Below, piece after piece: positions 27,054 through 39,129 of a stretch of DNA of 64,000 nucleotides. Position numbers and translations under genes: made by a program. The notes below the pieces were generated by a model. That model was not told where the DNA came from. It did not search any database and worked only from the letters and a program-made list of their open reading frames with translations. Source of the DNA: Glycomyces sp. L485 (GTDB taxonomy: Bacteria; Actinomycetota; Actinomycetes; Mycobacteriales; Micromonosporaceae); contig NZ_JAKZEW010000005.1 of NCBI RefSeq assembly GCF_022548875.1, positions 62,001 to 126,000 of the forward strand, written 5' to 3'. Positions within the stretch are counted from its first letter, which is position 1, and every line of letters begins with the position of its first letter.

Positions 27054-27239
27054 CTATTCGTCGCGTTCCCACGGGCGGCGCGGTTTGGTCGGTGGCGGTG
27101 GATCGCCACCGTTCCGACGCTCTAGGTCACGCCTCCAGAGACGCGCGGTGCGGACACTCCACCGGACTAGCCCGATCACGACTAGCACGATGATTGCACC
27201 TATGACGAGCATCAACGCTCCCCATGATTCTGCTGGCAT
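27054..27239 (-). CDS. Small single-pass membrane protein
   Basis: A 61-residue protein starting MPAESWGALMLVIGAIIVLVV; one membrane helix (about 8-26), then a strongly basic/Pro-rich tail (RLWRRDLERRNGGDPPPP). AGAAGAGG lies 10 bases before the ATG. No family is recognised. The insertion sequence sits directly behind its stop. Confidence 0.55.
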   Translation of the reverse strand: MPAESWGALMLVIGAIIVLVVIGLVRWSVRTARLWRRDLERRNGGDPPPPTKPRRPWERDE

Positions 27240-27353
27240 GCTCGGTTACCTCTTCTCCAGTCTCTTCCACAAGAGTGCGCGCTCAAGTACCCGCTGAAAC
27301 CCAGGGGCCGCTACCGAAACGTTCCGTGCGCTCTCAATCACCGGAATATATCG

Positions 27354-27400
27354 TTGAACCACCTTCTGAATGCTGATACAGTGTCATGCATAAGCATTCA
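27354..27400 (+). promoter_or_regulatory. argC promoter with ArgR-box-like site
   Basis: TTGAAC (27354-27359) and TACAGT (27377-27382) are 17 bases apart, predicting a start near 27389. The sequence ATGCATAAGCATTCA at 27386-27400 resembles actinobacterial ARG boxes (TGCATAA/ATTCA halves) and covers the predicted start site, ideal for repression by the ArgR encoded in this operon. Confidence 0.65.
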
Positions 27401-27415
27401 AATCGGAGGTTTCCA

Positions 27416-28429
27416 GTGACGTACCAGGTCGCCGTGGCCGGTGCCAGCGGCTACGCGGGAGGCGAGGTGCTCCGGCTGCTCGCCGACCACCCGCAGCTCG
27501 ACGTCGTAGCCGCCAGCGCCCACAGCCAGGCCGGTGAGCCGATCACCGCAGTCCACCCCCACCTCTCCGCTTACGGCGACCGACGATTCTGCGAGACCAC
27601 CCCGGAGGCCCTCGCGGGCGCCGACCTGGTCGTCATGACCCTCCCGCACGGCCAGTCCGCCGCGCTGGCCGCACAGTTGCCCGCCGACGTCAAGGTCGTC
27701 GACCTGGGCGCCGACCACCGGCTCGAAGACGCCGACGCCTGGGAGGCCTACTACCACAGCCCGCACGCAGGGACCTGGACCTACGGCCTGCCCGAGCTGC
27801 CCGGCGGTCGAGAGGCCATCGCCGCCTCGAACCGGGTCGCCGCCACCGGCTGCTACGCGGTCGCGACCACCCTGGCGCTGCGTCCGCTCGTCGAGGCCGG
27901 CATCGCCGACCCGAACGACATCGTGGTGGTCGCCGCCTCCGGCACCTCAGGGGCCGGCAACGCGCCCAAGAAGCACCTGCTGGCGAGCGAGGTCGTGGGC
28001 TCGATGAGCCCCTACAAGGCCGGCGCGCACCAGCACGTACCCGAGATCAAGCAGGCCACCGGGGCGGCGAGCCTGTCGATGACGCCGCTGCTGGCCCCGA
28101 TGCCGCGCGGCATTCTCTCGACGGTCACCGCGAAGCCCGCCGGGGACGTGAGCGCCGCAGAGGTCCGCGCGGCCCTGTCCAAGGCCTACGACGCCGAGCA
28201 CTTCGTCCGCCTGCTCCCCGAAGGGGCCTGGCCCGCGACGGCCTCGACGTACGGCACCAACGCCGTCCACCTCCAGGGCACGGTCGACCTCGACTCGGGC
28301 CGCATCATCGTGTGCGCGGCCATCGACAACCTCGGCAAGGGCGCGGCCGGGCAGGTCGTCCAGTGCGCCAACCTCATGCTCGGCCTGCCCGAGGCGAGCG
28401 GTCTGACCGTGAACGGAGTCGCACCATGA
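27416..28429 (+). CDS. argC: N-acetyl-gamma-glutamyl-phosphate reductase
   Basis: A 337-residue enzyme reducing N-acetylglutamyl phosphate to the semialdehyde with NADPH (arginine step 3). I chose GTG 27416 behind GGAGG; the upstream in-frame ATG at 27386 lies in the operator. The Rossmann start VAVAGASGYAGGEVLRLL and catalytic Cys146 in AATGCYAVA are present. First gene of the arginine cluster; its stop overlaps argJ. Confidence 0.97.
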   Translation: MTYQVAVAGASGYAGGEVLRLLADHPQLDVVAASAHSQAGEPITAVHPHLSAYGDRRFCETTPEALAGADLVVMTLPHGQSAALAAQLPADVKVVDLGADHRLEDADAWEAYYHSPHAGTWTYGLPELPGGREAIAASNRVAATGCYAVATTLALRPLVEAGIADPNDIVVVAASGTSGAGNAPKKHLLASEVVGSMSPYKAGAHQHVPEIKQATGAASLSMTPLLAPMPRGILSTVTAKPAGDVSAAEVRAALSKAYDAEHFVRLLPEGAWPATASTYGTNAVHLQGTVDLDSGRIIVCAAIDNLGKGAAGQVVQCANLMLGLPEASGLTVNGVAP

Positions 28430-29580
28430 CGGTGACAGCACCGAAGGGTTTCCGGGCCTCCGGCGTCATCGCCGGGCTCAAGCCGTCGGGCAAGCCCGAC
28501 GTCGCGCTCGTCGTCAACGACGGGCCCTCCCAAGTCTCCGCCGGCCGATTCACGGGCAACCGCGTCAAGGCCGCCCCGGTCAAGTGGACCCAGCAGGTCA
28601 TCACTTACGGCAGGCTGAAGTCCGTCATCCTCAACTCCGGCGGTGCCAACGCCTGCACCGGTCCCGAAGGCTTCCAGGACACGCACGCCACCGCCGAGAA
28701 GGTCGCCGCGGTCCTCGGCTGCGGCGCGGCCGAGGTCGCCGTCTGCTCCACCGGGCTCATCGGCGAGCGCCTCCCCATGGGCAAGCTCCTGCCGGCCGTC
28801 GACGAGGCCGCCGCCGCACTCACCGAGACCGGCGGCGAAGCCGCCGCCACCGCGATCATGACCACCGACTCCGTCGCGAAGAACGCCGTGGTCACCAGCC
28901 CTGCCGGCTGGACGGTCGGCGGCATCGCCAAGGGCGCGGGCATGCTCGCGCCCGGCCTGGCCACCATGCTCGTCGTCCTCACCACCGACGCGGTGATCGA
29001 CGCCGCGCAGGCCGACGCAGCGCTCGGCACGGCCTGCCGGTACTCGTTCGACCGGCTCGACTCCGACGGCTCGATGTCGACCAACGACACCGTCCTCCTG
29101 CTCGCCTCCGGCGCCTCGGGCGCCGAGGCCGACGCCGACGAGTTCACCGCCGCGCTGACCGACCTGTGCAAGGATCTCGCCCGCCAGCTCCTGACCGACG
29201 CCGAAGGTTCCACCAAAGACATCGCCATCACCGTCTCGGGGGCGCAGACTGAAGACGACGCAGTCGAGGTCGCCCGTGGCGTCGCCAGGGACAGCCTCGT
29301 CAAGACGGCGATGTTCGGCTGCGACCCGAACTGGGGCCGCATCCTCGCCGCGGTCGGCTGCGCGAAGGCGCCGTTCGACGCCGACGAGGTCGACGTGGCC
29401 GTCAACGGCGTGTGGATCTGCAAGGCCGGCGCCGCCGGTGTCAGCCGCGACGAGGTGGACCTCAAGGGCCGTGACGTCGCGATCGACATCGAACTCCACA
29501 ACGGCCCGGCATCGGCCACGATCTGGACCAATGACCTTTCCCACGATTACGTCCACGAGAACTCGGCTTACTCGACATGA
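28426..29580 (+). CDS. argJ: Bifunctional ornithine acetyltransferase/N-acetylglutamate synthase
   Basis: A 384-residue self-cleaving enzyme that recycles acetyl groups between N-acetylornithine and glutamate. The cleavage and nucleophile site is in [14 protein letters not shown], with Thr180 as the expected nucleophile (Leu stands where many family members have Met). [10 protein letters not shown] and the terminal [18 protein letters not shown] segments are typical. ATG 28426 overlaps the argC stop, and its stop overlaps argB. Confidence 0.96.
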   Translation: MTVTAPKGFRASGVIAGLKPSGKPDVALVVNDGPSQVSAGRFTGNRVKAAPVKWTQQVITYGRLKSVILNSGGANACTGPEGFQDTHATAEKVAAVLGCGAAEVAVCSTGLIGERLPMGKLLPAVDEAAAALTETGGEAAATAIMTTDSVAKNAVVTSPAGWTVGGIAKGAGMLAPGLATMLVVLTTDAVIDAAQADAALGTACRYSFDRLDSDGSMSTNDTVLLLASGASGAEADADEFTAALTDLCKDLARQLLTDAEGSTKDIAITVSGAQTEDDAVEVARGVARDSLVKTAMFGCDPNWGRILAAVGCAKAPFDADEVDVAVNGVWICKAGAAGVSRDEVDLKGRDVAIDIELHNGPASATIWTNDLSHDYVHENSAYST

Positions 29581-30476
29581 GCATCAGTGATCTAGCACCG
29601 CATCTGAAGTCGGCGCTCGGCAAGGCCGAGACACTCATCGAGGCCCTGCCGTGGCTCCAGCGCTTCGCCGGCCACGTCGTCGTCGTCAAGTACGGCGGCA
29701 ACGCCATGATCAACCCCGAGCTCCAGTCGGCGTTCGCCGCCGACATGGTGTTCCTGCGCTGCGTCGGCATCAAGCCGGTCGTCGTCCACGGCGGCGGCCC
29801 GCAAATCTCGAAGATGCTCGACAAGCTCGACATCGAATCCGAGTTCAAGGGGGGCCTGCGGGTCACCACGCCCGAGGCGGCCGACGTCGTCCGGATGGTC
29901 CTGGTCGGCCAGGTCGGCCGGGAACTCGTCGGCCTGATCAACAACCACGGCCCGCACGCGGTCGGCATGAGCGGCGAGGACGCTCAGCTGTTCACCGCGA
30001 AGCGGCGCTGGGCCGACGTCGACGGCGAGCAGGTCGACGTGGGCCGCGTCGGCGACGTCGCCAGCGTCAACACCGCCGCTGTCGACGACATCATCGCGGC
30101 CGGGCGCATCCCCGTCGTCTCGACCGTGGCGCTCGACCACGACGGCGTCCTGTACAACCTCAACGCCGACACCGCCGCCGCCGCGCTCGCCGAGGCCCTC
30201 GGCGCGCAGAAGCTCGTCATTCTCACCGATGTCGAAGGGCTGTACGCGAACTGGCCCGAGAAGGACTCGCTGCTGCGGCAGGTAGTGACCTCGCAGCTCG
30301 CCGAACTGCTGCCGAGACTCCAGTCGGGCATGGTCCCGAAGATGGAGGCCTGCCTCCGGGCGGTCAAGGGCGGCGTCCCCCAAGCGCACGTCATCGACGG
30401 GCGCGTCCCCCACTCGACCCTGCTGGAGATCTTCACCTCCGAAGGCGTCGGAACCATGGTCGTGGAGGAACAATGA
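29577..30476 (+). CDS. argB: Acetylglutamate kinase
   Basis: A 299-residue amino-acid kinase for arginine step 2. [10 protein letters not shown] near the N-terminus, [20 protein letters not shown] and [14 protein letters not shown] are signature segments for ATP and substrate binding. The N-terminal helix and length fit arginine-sensitive hexameric forms, so feedback inhibition by arginine is likely. It overlaps argJ and argD by 4 bases each. Confidence 0.97.
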   Translation: MSISDLAPHLKSALGKAETLIEALPWLQRFAGHVVVVKYGGNAMINPELQSAFAADMVFLRCVGIKPVVVHGGGPQISKMLDKLDIESEFKGGLRVTTPEAADVVRMVLVGQVGRELVGLINNHGPHAVGMSGEDAQLFTAKRRWADVDGEQVDVGRVGDVASVNTAAVDDIIAAGRIPVVSTVALDHDGVLYNLNADTAAAALAEALGAQKLVILTDVEGLYANWPEKDSLLRQVVTSQLAELLPRLQSGMVPKMEACLRAVKGGVPQAHVIDGRVPHSTLLEIFTSEGVGTMVVEEQ

Positions 30477-31671
30477 CCTATTCGGACGAACTCAAGTCGC
30501 GGTTCCAGGCGGCCATCATGGGCAACTACGGGCTTCCCCCGGTCGCCATCAGCTACGGCGAGGGCCGCCACGTCACCGACGTCGACGGCACGACCTACCT
30601 CGACATGATCGGCGGCATCGCCGTCTCCAGCCTCGGCCACGACCACCCGGCCCTTGTCGATGCAGTGAGCACCCAGGCCGCGCGGCTCGCCCACACCTCC
30701 AACCTCTACCTGCACGAGAAGGAGATCGAGCTGGCCGAGAAGCTGCTCGAACTCGCGCGGGTCGAGGGCAAGGTGTTCCTGTGCAACTCCGGCACCGAGG
30801 CCAACGAGGCCGCCCTGAAACTGGTCCTGCTGGCCGGCAAGGACAGCGGCAGGACGAAGATCGTCGCCGCCGAGAACGGCTTCCACGGCCGCACCCTCGG
30901 CTCGCTGTCCATCACCGGCAAGGCCTCCATCCGCGAGCCGTTCGAGCCGCTCGGGCGCAACGTCGAGTTCGTGCCATACGGCGACGTCGACGCCCTCAAG
31001 GCAGCCGTCGACGACGAGACCGCCGCGCTCTTCCTCGAACCCGTCCAAGGCGAGGCCGGCATCTTCACCGGCGCGCCCGGCTACCTCGCCGCGGCCCGCG
31101 AACTCACCGCCACGCACGGCGCCGCCCTCGTCGTCGACGAGATCCAGTCCGGCTTCGGGCGCACCGGCGACTGGTTCGCCCACCACGCCGAAGGCATAAC
31201 CCCCGATGTCATCACCGTCGCCAAGGGAATGGGCGGCGGCCTCCCCATCGGCGCCGCCATCGGCACCGGCGCCTACGCCGAGGCCCTCACCCCCGGGACG
31301 CACGGCTCCACCTTCGGCGGCAACCCCATCGCCTGCGCCTCCGCGCTCGCCGTCATCGACACCATCGAGCGCGAGCACCTCCTCGACAACGTCACCGCAC
31401 TCGGCGAACACCTCGACGCCCGGCTCGGAGGCGTCGCCCAGATCACCGAGGCGCGCGGCAAGGCCCTGTGGCGCGGCATCGCCCTGACCGGCTCGTACGC
31501 CGCCGACGTCGTCGCGAAGCTCGCCGAACTCGGCGTGCTCGCCAACGCGCCCCGGCCCGACACGATCCGCATCGCGCCACCGCTCACCATCACCGCCCCC
31601 GAACTCGACGAGTTCTGCGACAAGCTCATCGCCGCGCTCGACGAGGTTCAGCCGGCCCCAGGAGGACGACC

Positions 31672-31675
<4 letters not shown>
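30473..31675 (+). CDS. argD: Acetylornithine aminotransferase
   Basis: A 400-residue PLP enzyme converting N-acetylglutamate semialdehyde to N-acetylornithine. The Schiff-base Lys251 lies in [13 protein letters not shown], the PLP-phosphate segment is [16 protein letters not shown], and [13 protein letters not shown] is the class III motif. ATG 30473 overlaps the argB stop. Confidence 0.96.
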
Positions 31676-32619
<944 letters not shown>

Positions 32620-32686
32620 GCCCCCACCCGTCGCCCCGCCCGACCGGCCCGCTTCACTCGCCCACCCCGAACCGGAGTGAACGCTG

Positions 32687-33257
32687 ATGAACTTGCCGAC
32701 CACGAAGGCGGCGCGCCAGTCCCGCATCGTCGAACTCATCTCCAGTGAGGCGATCAAGTCCCAGTCCGAACTGGCCGAACTCCTCGCCGAATCCGGCATC
32801 GAGGTCACCCAGGCGACCCTGTCGCGCGACCTCGAAGAGCTCGGCGCCATCAAGGTCCGCGGCACCGACGGCGGCGGCGCCGTCTACTCGATCTTCCCCG
32901 AAGGCGAACGGCCCCTGCGTGACGCCGAGGCCGCCCCCGACCGGCTCAAGCGCCTGCTGCGCGAACTGCTCGTCGGGGCGGACTACTCGGCCAACATGGC
33001 CGTGCTGTGGGTCCCGCCCGGGGCCGCCCAGTACCTCGCCAGCGCCATCGACCGGTCCGGCCTCGCCGACGTCATCGGCACCATCGCCGGCGACGACACC
33101 ATCGCCGTCATCGCGAGCGACGGCGTGACCGGCCGCAAGGTCGCCGACCAGATGCTCCAGTGGGCCGGCAAGGCCCCCACCCAAGACGCCGGAGGCGACG
33201 CCGCCTCCATCGAGACCGCCATCCCCTACACCACCAGTGAGATGAAGGAGAACAGCA

Positions 33258-33265
<8 letters not shown>
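32687..33265 (+). CDS. argR: Arginine repressor, long C-terminal tail
   Basis: A 192-residue repressor. The winged-helix DNA-binding domain (residues 5-70: [33 protein letters not shown]) and arginine-binding hexamerisation domain (about 88-160: [37 protein letters not shown]) are complete. About 25 extra residues ([20 protein letters not shown] onward) extend past the usual end and overlap the argG start. It should repress argC at the box upstream when arginine is high. Confidence 0.95.
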
Positions 33266-35868
<2,603 letters not shown>

Positions 35869-35872
35869 GTCG

Positions 35873-36622
35873 TTACCGCGGCGCGGTCCGCGCGGGCTCC
35901 TCGGTCGGCTCCGTACGCCGGTCGAGGAGCCGCAGCACCCAGATCCCGTAGCCGATGAAGCCGACCGCCACCGCCGCCTGCACGGGCCAGGCGGCGGCGC
36001 CCGGGCTGGCGTACTGCGCGAAGTTGTAGAGCGCGTGCGAGGCGACCAGGGGCCAGACCGTGGTCAGGTGGAACCGCACGGCCGCGTAGCCGAACCCGAA
36101 CGCGGCGGTGCTGACGACCTGGAACAGCGTGTCGCCGAGGTCCCGGCCGAACCAGAGGCCCGACAGCGCGTGGCCCAGCCCGAAGAGCACGCCGACCCAG
36201 ACCGCCGCGGGCAGTCGGCCCACGCTCGTGAGCGCGCGCTGCACGACGCCTCGGGACAGGCTCTCCTCGGTTATGCCGACGACGAGGCAGAAGACCGCCA
36301 GTCGCAGGAGTGTCTCTCCGTCGCCTTCGATGCCGGGCACGATATAGACGGCGCTGACCAGGAACAGTGGCACCGTGACCCCGAAGACGGGGACGCCGGA
36401 GCGGATCGGAGCGAACCCCGTGTAGCGCCAGTCGCCCATGGCGAGGGCGGCGAGCACCGGGACCGGCAGGGTGCAGAGGGTGATGAGCGTGGCCCCGAGG
36501 TGTGGTGATTCCTGGGAGGGGACGAGCTCCGCGGCCGTGAACAGGACCGCGTGCCAGAGCAGCGTCAGGCCCGCGGCCAGGACGAGCGGGGGCGGGGAGA
36601 ACCTGGATTCGCGAAGGGACAC
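35873..36622 (-). CDS. CPBP-family intramembrane metalloprotease
   Basis: A 249-residue protein with about eight membrane helices. The Abi/CPBP motifs are visible: TEESLSRGVVQ (EExxxR), FGLGHALSG (FxxxH) and ASHALYNFAQ (HxxxN). These form a glutamic-type prenyl-protease-like active site in the membrane. I chose GTG 36622 because TAGCAT lies 7 bases upstream, a leaderless arrangement. The frame stays open to 37237 and includes a hydrophobic stretch (about 36668-36877) that might be an N-terminal extension or a remnant of another gene. Confidence 0.8.
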   Translation of the reverse strand: MSLRESRFSPPPLVLAAGLTLLWHAVLFTAAELVPSQESPHLGATLITLCTLPVPVLAALAMGDWRYTGFAPIRSGVPVFGVTVPLFLVSAVYIVPGIEGDGETLLRLAVFCLVVGITEESLSRGVVQRALTSVGRLPAAVWVGVLFGLGHALSGLWFGRDLGDTLFQVVSTAAFGFGYAAVRFHLTTVWPLVASHALYNFAQYASPGAAAWPVQAAVAVGFIGYGIWVLRLLDRRTEPTEEPARTAPR

Positions 36623-36960
36623 GCCACGAATGCTAGTCGGACAGCGCCGCCGGATCGGTACGGCTGCTGAGCTCCTTCGCGAGGCGCGCAACCTGACGCT
36701 GGTGACGATCGTGATGGCGCCCCAGATGATCGCGAAGAACCCGATCGCCGGCGCCAGTGCGCCCTCGGACGGCCAGAGGAGCCGGAACCACGGCGGGCCC
36801 AGGGCTTCGGGGTGCTCATCGCTATAGGAGTCGACTTCTTGAACGGCGAAGACATGGAGCAGGTCGAATATGCGGTCACCCGCTGTCGCGGACTGCCGGG
36901 TTGAACACCGACGGCCTCGGCGCGAAACGCCGGGGCCGCTCATCGGTTGTCGTGTGGTGC

Positions 36961-37224
36961 TTATCGGGTGTGGGCCGGCTCGCGCTGTTGGGCGCGCGGG
37001 GCCTCGGCCTCGGGTTCGACCGTCACGTGCGGGAGGACCCGGTCGAGCCACCTCGGCATCCACCAGGCCGCCCTGCCCATGATCTTCATGATCGCCGGGA
37101 CCAGCAGGCAGCGGATCACGATCGCGTCGATGAAGATCGCCACGGCCAGGCCGATGCCGAACTGTTGGAGCAGCCGTGCCTCGGAGAGCATGAACGCGCC
37201 GAACATGACTATCGCCGTCGGCGG
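36961..37224 (-). pseudogene. C-terminal remnant of an MMPL/RND-type transporter
   Basis: About 88 residues match only the end of MMPL transporters: VMFGAFMLSEARLLQQFGIG, LAVAIFIDAIVIRCLLVPAI (last two membrane helices), then GRAAWWMPRWLDRVLPHV. Full proteins exceed 700 residues; everything upstream is missing and the adjoining sequence is unrelated. Dead gene fragment. Confidence 0.8.
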
Positions 37225-37308
37225 CCCCGGTCCGCATCGGCCCGACAGAGGCGATCGGCCTACCACCGGGGCGTCAGGCGGGCCCCGAGGCGTACTCCCC
37301 GAGTCGCA

Positions 37309-37980
37309 TCACTCGCCGTCGGTCCAGGTCGGGCGCACCAGCCCCGACTCGTACGCGGTGACCACCAGCTGCGCCCGATCGCGGGCCGATAGCTTCGACA
37401 TGATGCGACTGACGTGCGTCTTCGCCGTCGCCGGAGCCAGGAAGAGCGTTCCGGCGATCTCGTCGTTGCTCATGCCGGTCGCCACGAGCTTCAAGACCTC
37501 GGTCTCGCGCTCGGTCAGCGAGTTCAGTTTCGGGCTCGGCTCGGGCCTGGCGACGCGCCCGGCGAACTCGCCGATGAGCCGCCGCGTGATCTTCGGTGAG
37601 ATCAGCGCCTCGCCCGCGGCGACCACGCGGATGCCCCTGAGCAGCTCGTCCGGGTCGGTGTCCTTGACCAGGAACCCGCTCGCGCCCGCCCGCAGCGCCC
37701 GGTAGACGTAGTCGTCCTCGTCGAACGTCGTCAGGATGACGACCTTGACCCCTTCGAGCCTCGGGTCCGAACCGATCCGGTCGGTCGCCTCCAGACCGTC
37801 CACACCGGGCATGCGGATGTCCATGAGGACCACGTCGGGGCGGTGCCTGCGGATCAGCTCCATGGCCTCGCCGCCGTCGTTCGCCTCGGCGACGATCTCG
37901 ATGTCGTCCTCGTCGCCCAGGATCGACGCGAACCCGGCGCGCACCAGCCGCTGATCGTCGACCAGCATCACTCGGATCAC
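37309..37980 (-). CDS. NarL/FixJ-type response regulator
   Basis: A 223-residue regulator with GTG start overlapping the kinase stop (GTGA). The receiver carries D8/D9, phospho-site D54 in VVLMDIRMPGVDG and Lys in FLVKDTD; the LuxR HTH is LTERETEVLKLVATGMSNDEI to THVSRIMSKL. With the kinase it forms a complete two-component system. Targets unknown; the MMPL remnant next door may once have been regulated by it. Confidence 0.94.
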   Translation of the reverse strand: MIRVMLVDDQRLVRAGFASILGDEDDIEIVAEANDGGEAMELIRRHRPDVVLMDIRMPGVDGLEATDRIGSDPRLEGVKVVILTTFDEDDYVYRALRAGASGFLVKDTDPDELLRGIRVVAAGEALISPKITRRLIGEFAGRVARPEPSPKLNSLTERETEVLKLVATGMSNDEIAGTLFLAPATAKTHVSRIMSKLSARDRAQLVVTAYESGLVRPTWTDGE

Positions 37981-39119
37981 TGCTGCACCTCCAGCGGCCA
38001 CGTGGCCTCGACGACGAAGCCGCCGTCGTCGCGAGGCTCCGCGTTGAAGGTACCGCCGAGCCCCTCGGCCCGCTCACGCATCCCCGCCAGCCCGTTCCCC
38101 GCGATCACCTTGTCCGCCTTCACCGATGCCGTACCGTCGTCGGTGACGCTCACCGCCAGCGTCGACGTCCCGGTCACCACGTTGATCCGCGCTCGGCCCG
38201 CGTCCGCGTGCCTGACCACGTTCGTCAGCGCCTCCTGCACCACCCGGTAGGCCGCCGCGTCCACCGCCGCCGGCAGCTCGGCCCGCCCGTCCTGGCGCAG
38301 CGTCACCTCCAGACCGGTCGCCTCGGCCGCCGCCACAAGCGACGGCAACTGATCGAGGCTCGGTCCCGGACCGGTCGGCGAGTCCTCACCGGCTTCGCGC
38401 AGCACTCCGACCATCGAGCGCAGCTCCCGAAGCGACAGCCGGCTCGTCTCCGAGACGATCTCCAGCGTCTCGCTCGTCGCGTACTCGGGGTTCCTCTTGA
38501 GCCTGCGCAGCGCCGCCGCGGTCTGCACGTTGATGAGCGACAGGTGGTGGCCCACCGCGTCGTGCAGCTCCCTGGCGATCCGCAGCCGCTCTTCGGCGAT
38601 GCTGCGCCGCTGCCCCTCGGCCAGGGCGGTCTCCATCTCGGCACGGTAGCGCCTGTAGTGGGCGACCACCGTGCCGATCGCGACGATCGCGATGATCCAC
38701 CCCGACAGCAGCAATGTCTCGCCCTCGGTCATGTGCGCGAAGCCGGCGAGGGTCTCCGAGACCACCGTCAGCACGAACGTCACCGCGCCGACGACGGTGG
38801 CCGCGATCGTCCTGCCATGCGCCGCCAGCGAATACAGGGCGATGACGAACGCCAGCAGCATCGGTCCGTCGACCGCGGACGCCGGGTAGTACACCATCGT
38901 GCACACCCAGGTGACGATTGTGACCGTCAGCGGATACGCCGAGCGGAAGAACACCACCGCGCAGGCGACCAGCAGCGCCGCCCACGCGACCGGCTCGGAG
39001 AGCCCGATCGGATCGGGCTCTCGCAGTGCCGCGTCGACGCCCGTCCACGCCAGGATGACGAAGGCGTTGGCGATCCCGACGATGAGGTCGCCCTTGCGGT
39101 CGGAGTAGCGGTCGAACAC
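37977..39119 (-). CDS. Sensor histidine kinase
   Basis: A 380-residue kinase with GTG start. Five to six membrane helices span residues 11-155, followed by HisKA_3 with H186 in ARELHDAVGHHLSLINVQ and HATPase_c with N-box EALTNVVRHAD and G-box GNGLAGMRERAEGLGG. No periplasmic domain of size is visible, so it probably senses within or at the membrane. Translationally coupled to the response regulator. Confidence 0.93.
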   Translation of the reverse strand: MFDRYSDRKGDLIVGIANAFVILAWTGVDAALREPDPIGLSEPVAWAALLVACAVVFFRSAYPLTVTIVTWVCTMVYYPASAVDGPMLLAFVIALYSLAAHGRTIAATVVGAVTFVLTVVSETLAGFAHMTEGETLLLSGWIIAIVAIGTVVAHYRRYRAEMETALAEGQRRSIAEERLRIARELHDAVGHHLSLINVQTAAALRRLKRNPEYATSETLEIVSETSRLSLRELRSMVGVLREAGEDSPTGPGPSLDQLPSLVAAAEATGLEVTLRQDGRAELPAAVDAAAYRVVQEALTNVVRHADAGRARINVVTGTSTLAVSVTDDGTASVKADKVIAGNGLAGMRERAEGLGGTFNAEPRDDGGFVVEATWPLEVQQ

Positions 39120-39129
39120 GGCTCTGAAC

